This document shows positions 54,901 to 61,700 of a stretch of DNA of 64,000 nucleotides, piece after piece (the stretch's first letter is position 1; each line of letters starts with the position of its first letter). Origin of the DNA: Sipunculus nudus. Lineage: Eukaryota > Annelida > Sipuncula > Golfingiida > Sipunculidae. Location: NCBI GenBank assembly GCA_026874595.1, contig CM049318.1:55199250-55263249 (forward strand). Reading direction: 5' to 3'. The position numbers and the translations under genes are program-made. The notes beneath the pieces were generated by a model. The model had not been told where the DNA came from. It did not search any database and was given only the letters and a program-made list of their open reading frames with translations.

Positions 54901-57900
54901 ATCAGGATGACATTGAGTAACATCAGGATGACATTGGGAAACATCGGAGTAACATCAGCATTACACTGGGAGGTGGGAGATCATGGAGACATGGGGACAT
55001 TTCTCTACATGCTACAAAACTTTTGGAATCATTATTGCAGGTGTCATCCCTGATGTTTCATCTGCTGAACAACAGGATACATCGGAGTCACATCGGGATG
55101 AAATCGGAAGTTGGGAGGAGATTTTGGAATGCAGTAATTTACGTTAGGACACATCAGGGTGACACCAGAATGAAATTGGGAAGACATTGGGACAGCTCAT
55201 CGGGAAATATCTATTTGACCTTGGTGATGTTTGAACAAGCTTCAAGTCAGTGCCAACAGGTGTCACTAGTTTGATGGGCACGGCCATTTTTTCCTACCTC
55301 TGGGATGAGGACATACTGGGTTGATGCTCCCCTGGTCTTCTCTAATGGACGCTCGTTCCAGTTAACAAACTCTCCTGTTTTAGGGTTGATGCAGTAATCA
55401 AAGACAGTGCCCTCTGGTGGAAGAGTCACAGGGACAGCAGCTCGCAGCAGAGACTCTCGAGCAAACTTGTTGAATTTTGGCATGCAACTACAAATAGTCA
55501 GTAAAACTATAGTTAAAAGTACCAATGACACTGAATGTAAATATAAGGTTGTTACAGCTAAAATAAAGGCTGAGTTGCAATCGACAGGTTAAACTATAAT
55601 AGGTAGGTATTTTTTTATATAATTATGTTAATATTCATCACTGTGATTAAAGTTTTAACAACAATTAATAACTGATTGAAAAAGTACATATTTATACTCC
55701 TGAAAATACACAAAAATAAATACCTAGATTGTGAAAATGAATCTATTACAAGCAAAATCAATTATTTTCTGACAGTGAATAACTTCTCTGAAGCTGCAAT
55801 TTAACTATTAATTACATGTGGAATTACCTGTTTGTTTGAAGTGAATGTATTCTTATCATTTAATATATAAGTGTACTTCCCTAATACCCCTGATGAATTT
55901 TAAGAGGAATAAAATAACAGCATTCTTCATGTTAAAATTTCAAATTTGTTAGTCATAGGCACATTTCACAATAGTCCAAGGTAATAAACACCATCTATAA
56001 GAACTTAGACTTATCATAAATCAATTAATACAGGAACCCTTTCTGAAACCAACCTTTCATGCAGGTGGCCTCCAAATCCCCAGATGTATGCAAATGAGAA
56101 CATGGCTTTGATGACTGACATGTAGTTAGGGATAAGGTCTTCCAGTCGAGTGATGCTGGACATGCGACTCGTCCTGTTTCTGTCCAGAGCTCCACCTGGA
56201 CTGTCTGCAGACTCTCTTGGAGCTGACAGAAGGATAAAAAAAAATATACTTAGCACTTTAACAACTGATTTTTATACTAAAGTTGAGAGTCACAGATGTC
56301 TTATGTTTGCTTAGTATATCATTAAAATGTTAGATGGTGACAATAAAATGAAACAATGTAATATCATTCAAATTGTAGTTCAATATAGGTGTGGCCAGCT
56401 ACATTTTACACTGCATCTCAGTCATATGGTCCATGTGACTAACATTTAATACTGATAGCTGCATCTATTCCTGAGACATTTATTAACAGACAAAATATTA
56501 TGCATGTAGCATCTGCGGCGTTTTGCATATTGATCTCATGATTTTATAGAGCTCAGAACCTTACCTGAAGACTGGTGGATTTTTAAAGTGATTGCTCCAA
56601 ATATTTGCCACCTTGATTCTGCTGTGTGAGCTATGCACAAGGATATGGCAACGTTATGGTCAAATGAAGTCACAACTGGTTATAACCTGAGCTGTGACAT
56701 TAATAACACACATTACTACCAAGCCCTGCTGGCCTTAGGTTGCATTCCATATATGTGTACATATGCAAAAGCAGCTGTGAATCAGACATACTATATTCTC
56801 TTGGAGTGTTTCCATGTGTATATGCAGCATGTATGTGTATATACATATACGTATGCAGCACGCTTAGATCGCTCAGGGTAGCGATTGAAAACGCAAACGC
56901 ATGGTAACAGGCGGGGAAATGATGTCATAGAGTATCCCCCTGGCAGATGACTTCTCTACTTGTGCATACCCATACATATAAATGGAATCATATGCGTCCT
57001 TTTTCTAACTGCATTAAGCATACGTACTGCATATGCATACTGTGACTGGCTTCATATTCTCAAGGTTAAATTTTGCAATTTTCAATTTATCATTGTTTCA
57101 CGAGGGTTCATTTTTGGTGATTTGCTCAAAGTGTAAACAACACAGAGTATGTCCAATATATTACATAATCTGTATGCAAATCATAAACATTGGATGATGA
57201 CTCAAAGCAACACTGAACAAGAGGAAATTCTTATTCGTTATTGGAAAATTGACACAGCCATCTTTGATTTACGGGTAACATATAAGATCTGTTACTTTTA
57301 TATCAAAATATAAATTTACGACTTCCCTTCAACAATGAGACATCTTTTAACGAGGGGTTTACTTTTGCAAAAAATTTCCTTTTTGCGAATATCAAAAATT
57401 TGAAACCCCTGTAAACCAAAAATCACACCCACAGTTTATGGAATGCTAGCTTTTACCTGGACTTGTGGATTCTCTTTTGAGTCTCTTTTCGTATTCATCT
57501 CGCAGGAGGTGCTGGTCGAGGAGGGCTGACAGAATGTCCAAGAATGATGTCACTTCCTGTATGCCAGGTGTCACCTCATTGGCTGCCTTGACTGATGATG
57601 TCACACCATGCAGCATGGCAGGGGTGCACTCACTAGCCAGAAATGTGAGTGTGTTGCTGAACAGGCTGCTCATCAAGGCACTCAATATTTGCACCCTGAA
57701 AAAAATGAATGTTGTCCTCCTAAATACATTATACACAATTACATTTAAACAAATTTTTTTCTGAGTTTAGTGGAACCTGTCTGAAAGACCACCTGTCTAT
57801 TAAGACCACCTGTCTATTAAGACCACCTGTCTATTAAGACCACTTTTGGCCATTTTCATTGGTGGTCTCATAACACAGGTTTCACTGTACATAACACTGG

Positions 57901-58760
57901 GGTGGATCTGAAGGGTCAGGTTGGGTTTAAACCGCCACCTGTATTTTGAGTAACTTCTTACTTTACAGTATTTTCCTTAATTTTTAAGGCCGACCCCCCC
58001 TTTCTTTTCATGATTTTGTTAACTTGTGCTTGTGATACTCAAAATGTATATATTACTTTAATGCATATATTATTAGATTTTTATTACAAAGCCACTGAGT
58101 ACTGAGTAAACATACCCTGTATTAGAGATGACCCATTTCTGTCTGGCTGCCGTAGTCCAAGCTTCGAACATGGACTTCCATGTCAGCAAGGAATTCCCAC
58201 AATGCACCACTGCACATCGAGTCACCATGGATGGTGAGGCTGTAGTCAGGTCGCTTGTCTCAAATATCACCGATGTTGTGTCTGGTGTAAAAGGAAAAAG
58301 GTCTCCCTAACATTAGTCAGTGAAATGTGATCAACAGTTTATATGCTCAATAGACATAAATTATTGAAATGTAATGAAGCATTTTACATCCAACATCTTT
58401 TATCTAAAATTTGCATATCCATAAATTTGGTCAAGAGGTTTTATATATATATATAATTATCAGTGAGTCTTTATCAAAAAGACTGATCATCTAACCATAT
58501 TGAGATAATAAGATAATAAAATCTTTGTCGTATTCTCCAGTTATGATTTGCTGGAAAGTCAAGAGACTGGATTATTAAGGGTACAGCTTAAATGATGTAG
58601 AGACAAACAAGTGACCTATGGGCCAAGACCTTCAGCTGACTTTGAGCATCAGAAATATGACTTATATCAATACAATTTACAAGTGACTGAAAAAAAGCAA
58701 GAATTGTAATTGAGATAAACGTGGAAATTCCAACTGGTTTTACTTTTAATTTACAAGGCA

Positions 58761-58799
<39 letters not shown>

Positions 58800-61700
58800 T
58801 GCACTCCACAAAATATACATCAAATGTACATATAACACATTATACCAAAACAGAAACAATACATTATAAGAATATTTTAGACACAACTGCTTTATGGACG
58901 ATTCTAAGTTCATCAAATGACTGGGATACTAAAACATGTAAAACACTAAACCACCCCTAGCTTATCATTTCATGATTTTTTAAATACATTGACCATCGTT
59001 TTCTAAAAGTTTCTAATTTCTTATTCTTTTCCGCTACTTTGTATTCAATTCTTACATATTCATATAAAAAATTTCTAAATCCTTGTATGTTAGGCTTCTG
59101 ATTATTAATTCTACACTGGTCAATATATCTTTTAGCCTGGATTATAATTACATTATACATATCACTTTCATCAATAGAGCCATAAAAAACAACTAACTTC
59201 TCTAATCTTAATTCTATTAGCTGGTCAGTACACCAAGTCTTCAAATCCATCCAAAATTTTTTAGTTAGTCTACATTCCCAAAATAAATGGTTAATTGTTT
59301 CTACCTCACCCTTACAAAACGTACAATAATCAAAATCCTGAATTTTCCATTTCATAAGCCAATAATTGTTCACTAATATATTATTGAGAAATTTATATTG
59401 AAATATCTTCGATCTTGTATCATACAGTACTCTGTGAGGAAGTGAATAGATACTAGTGTAATCATCTGGTGTGTTTATTATATATTTTGATATCTTTGGC
59501 TTGGTGGGTTGTACAGAACATATCTTATTTCTTAATACCTGGTAAATTTTATGTGATTTCAATTTATTCAATGGTACAACAGTTTCTTGAATTTTAACAT
59601 GTAAATTATGTGCTATATAATCTTCAGATTCCTTATCTTCTTCAAACTCAATCATATTAATTTGATCTGTAACTGCCTTGCATTGTTTCATTACTAATGT
59701 TATTAAAACATACCAGTCAATAAAATAAATGTACAAGGCAAAACTTATGAAAGCTGTGGTCAGTTCAACTGAATGCCTATGCTATATATATAGCTTAACA
59801 AACAAAAGCTAAAACATACACTTTATATATTATCACATGCTGAATAATCATTACTGGTAGTATACCCTTCTAATATGCTATATCTGGCATTAAGTCCATG
59901 CCATACAAACAATGATGGCTGAGGAAAAACCTTTTTTTTTAAATGTTTGCAAGGAATGAATAACTCAGCATATCAGATAACTGCACAGATATATGACACA
60001 AAGATACAGCAGGACAGTTGAAAAGGAATGAATATATTTGTGGAAAGAACTTCGCTGCAATTGGACCTGTAGTGGCAGAGAAAACCAGGAGTAATGCAGC
60101 AGCAAATATGGGATATTATGGTAGGATTCAGCAATAGTCTGAAATACAAATGAAATACAGAACTTTCTCTTTTAAAAATTTACAGACTTCTGGAAATTAA
60201 AATAAAGATATTTAAATATTTAAAGCCATTCCACATTTTGAATCCTTGCGAAGGTCATGGTTTTTAAATACCTATGGGAACCTGTGTAATCAGCATATAT
60301 AATAAAATCACATTTACAGCACTACTAACTCACAGGACTGTAACTGACCTTGCAGGGCAACACTTGCACCATTAGCGAGCGAGAGTTTCTTGTTGCCGTC
60401 GAGTAAGCTGCTGAGTCCGTCGACCCAGGCCGGGTGGAGAATCCCGTCTAATACAATCCATTTGTGGATGATCGCAGGGAACTCCAGCGGGAGCTTGTTC
60501 TTCTTCGGATCCCAGTTAGCCATGACAGATTTGGCAGATTCTGCCTCAAAATCTGCCTCCTGGATCAGTTTAGCCAGCAGTCCTTTCTTCCATATTCCAT
60601 TAACAAAGTGTCCAAACAACTGAAACACATTGGTGATAATTGTATAACCTTTATTTATGCATCAATCCATGTATATCCATACAATGAAGGTCCATATATG
60701 AAAGGCCAACTGGGGCAAATAAATATTTCCTCTAATAAACTATAAGGTGTCAGTGTCTGAAAGGTAATATAATGTAAGATATGTGTTAGGTGTGGACCAA
60801 TTGAAAACAATATGATACACATATGGGTGGTCCTATAACACAGGTTTCACTGTACACAATCTGACTTTTTACCACAACGTATCCGTACACTAGTGTTTGA
60901 TTATAACCCTTGTTGTTGGTCTGAAAAAGAGGAAATATGGTTGGTGAACAAACCAGGTCTTTCTATCTATCTATATACTACTAAAATTGTCCTGTCTGTT
61001 TGTTTGATTGTCCCAGAAAACCTGCAGAAAACGGACCATGAGAGTTGGCTAGTTTTGCTATCAGCATTAGTTATATGCCATAACTTACAGAACACAAACC
61101 AAAAATTCACAAAATTGAATTCCCGGCAGCATCACATCTCAGGTCTGTAGCACAACATCACATGCTCTGCACCTCACCATTGCTGACCTTCACCTTGGCC
61201 CATTACCACAAAGACATAATTAATTGGTTCCGTGTTGAGCACTAGACGTCACTACCTTATGGGTTTGGGGACACACTATGTGGCAATATACCCTTCCTCT
61301 GCAACGGGACCCAACGGGTCCTCATTTCTAGTGTATCCATAAAACTGGTCCATTTGTTGTCAATAGTGTGTAAAAAATTGCATCCCTCTTTTAAAATATA
61401 AACTGTGTTCCAGGTATACATATGTATGCACCCTGCATGCATGCACAACTGCAAAAACAGACTTCACAGAAAATGGATCAGAGAGCGATTCAGGTGATTT
61501 ACTGATGGCAAAAAATTACCACATTTCCTAGCAGAGCTGAGGGTCAAATGCAGCTTTAATATACTGGCAAATCCTTTTTACTGGTGTTTTTGCAATATCC
61601 AAAGAAACACAGGAAAGGTTGTCCATAAAAATTTCTAATGTACTTTTTCACACCAGGCCTATGTAGAGTTGCATTGTGCAGCATAACTACTAAGCCTTGC

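Noticed and set aside
58810-58960. Poly-T at 58766-58796 as a pyrimidine tract for a gene on the plus strand
   Set aside because: It is explained by the poly-A tail of the minus-strand LINE with its target-site duplication.
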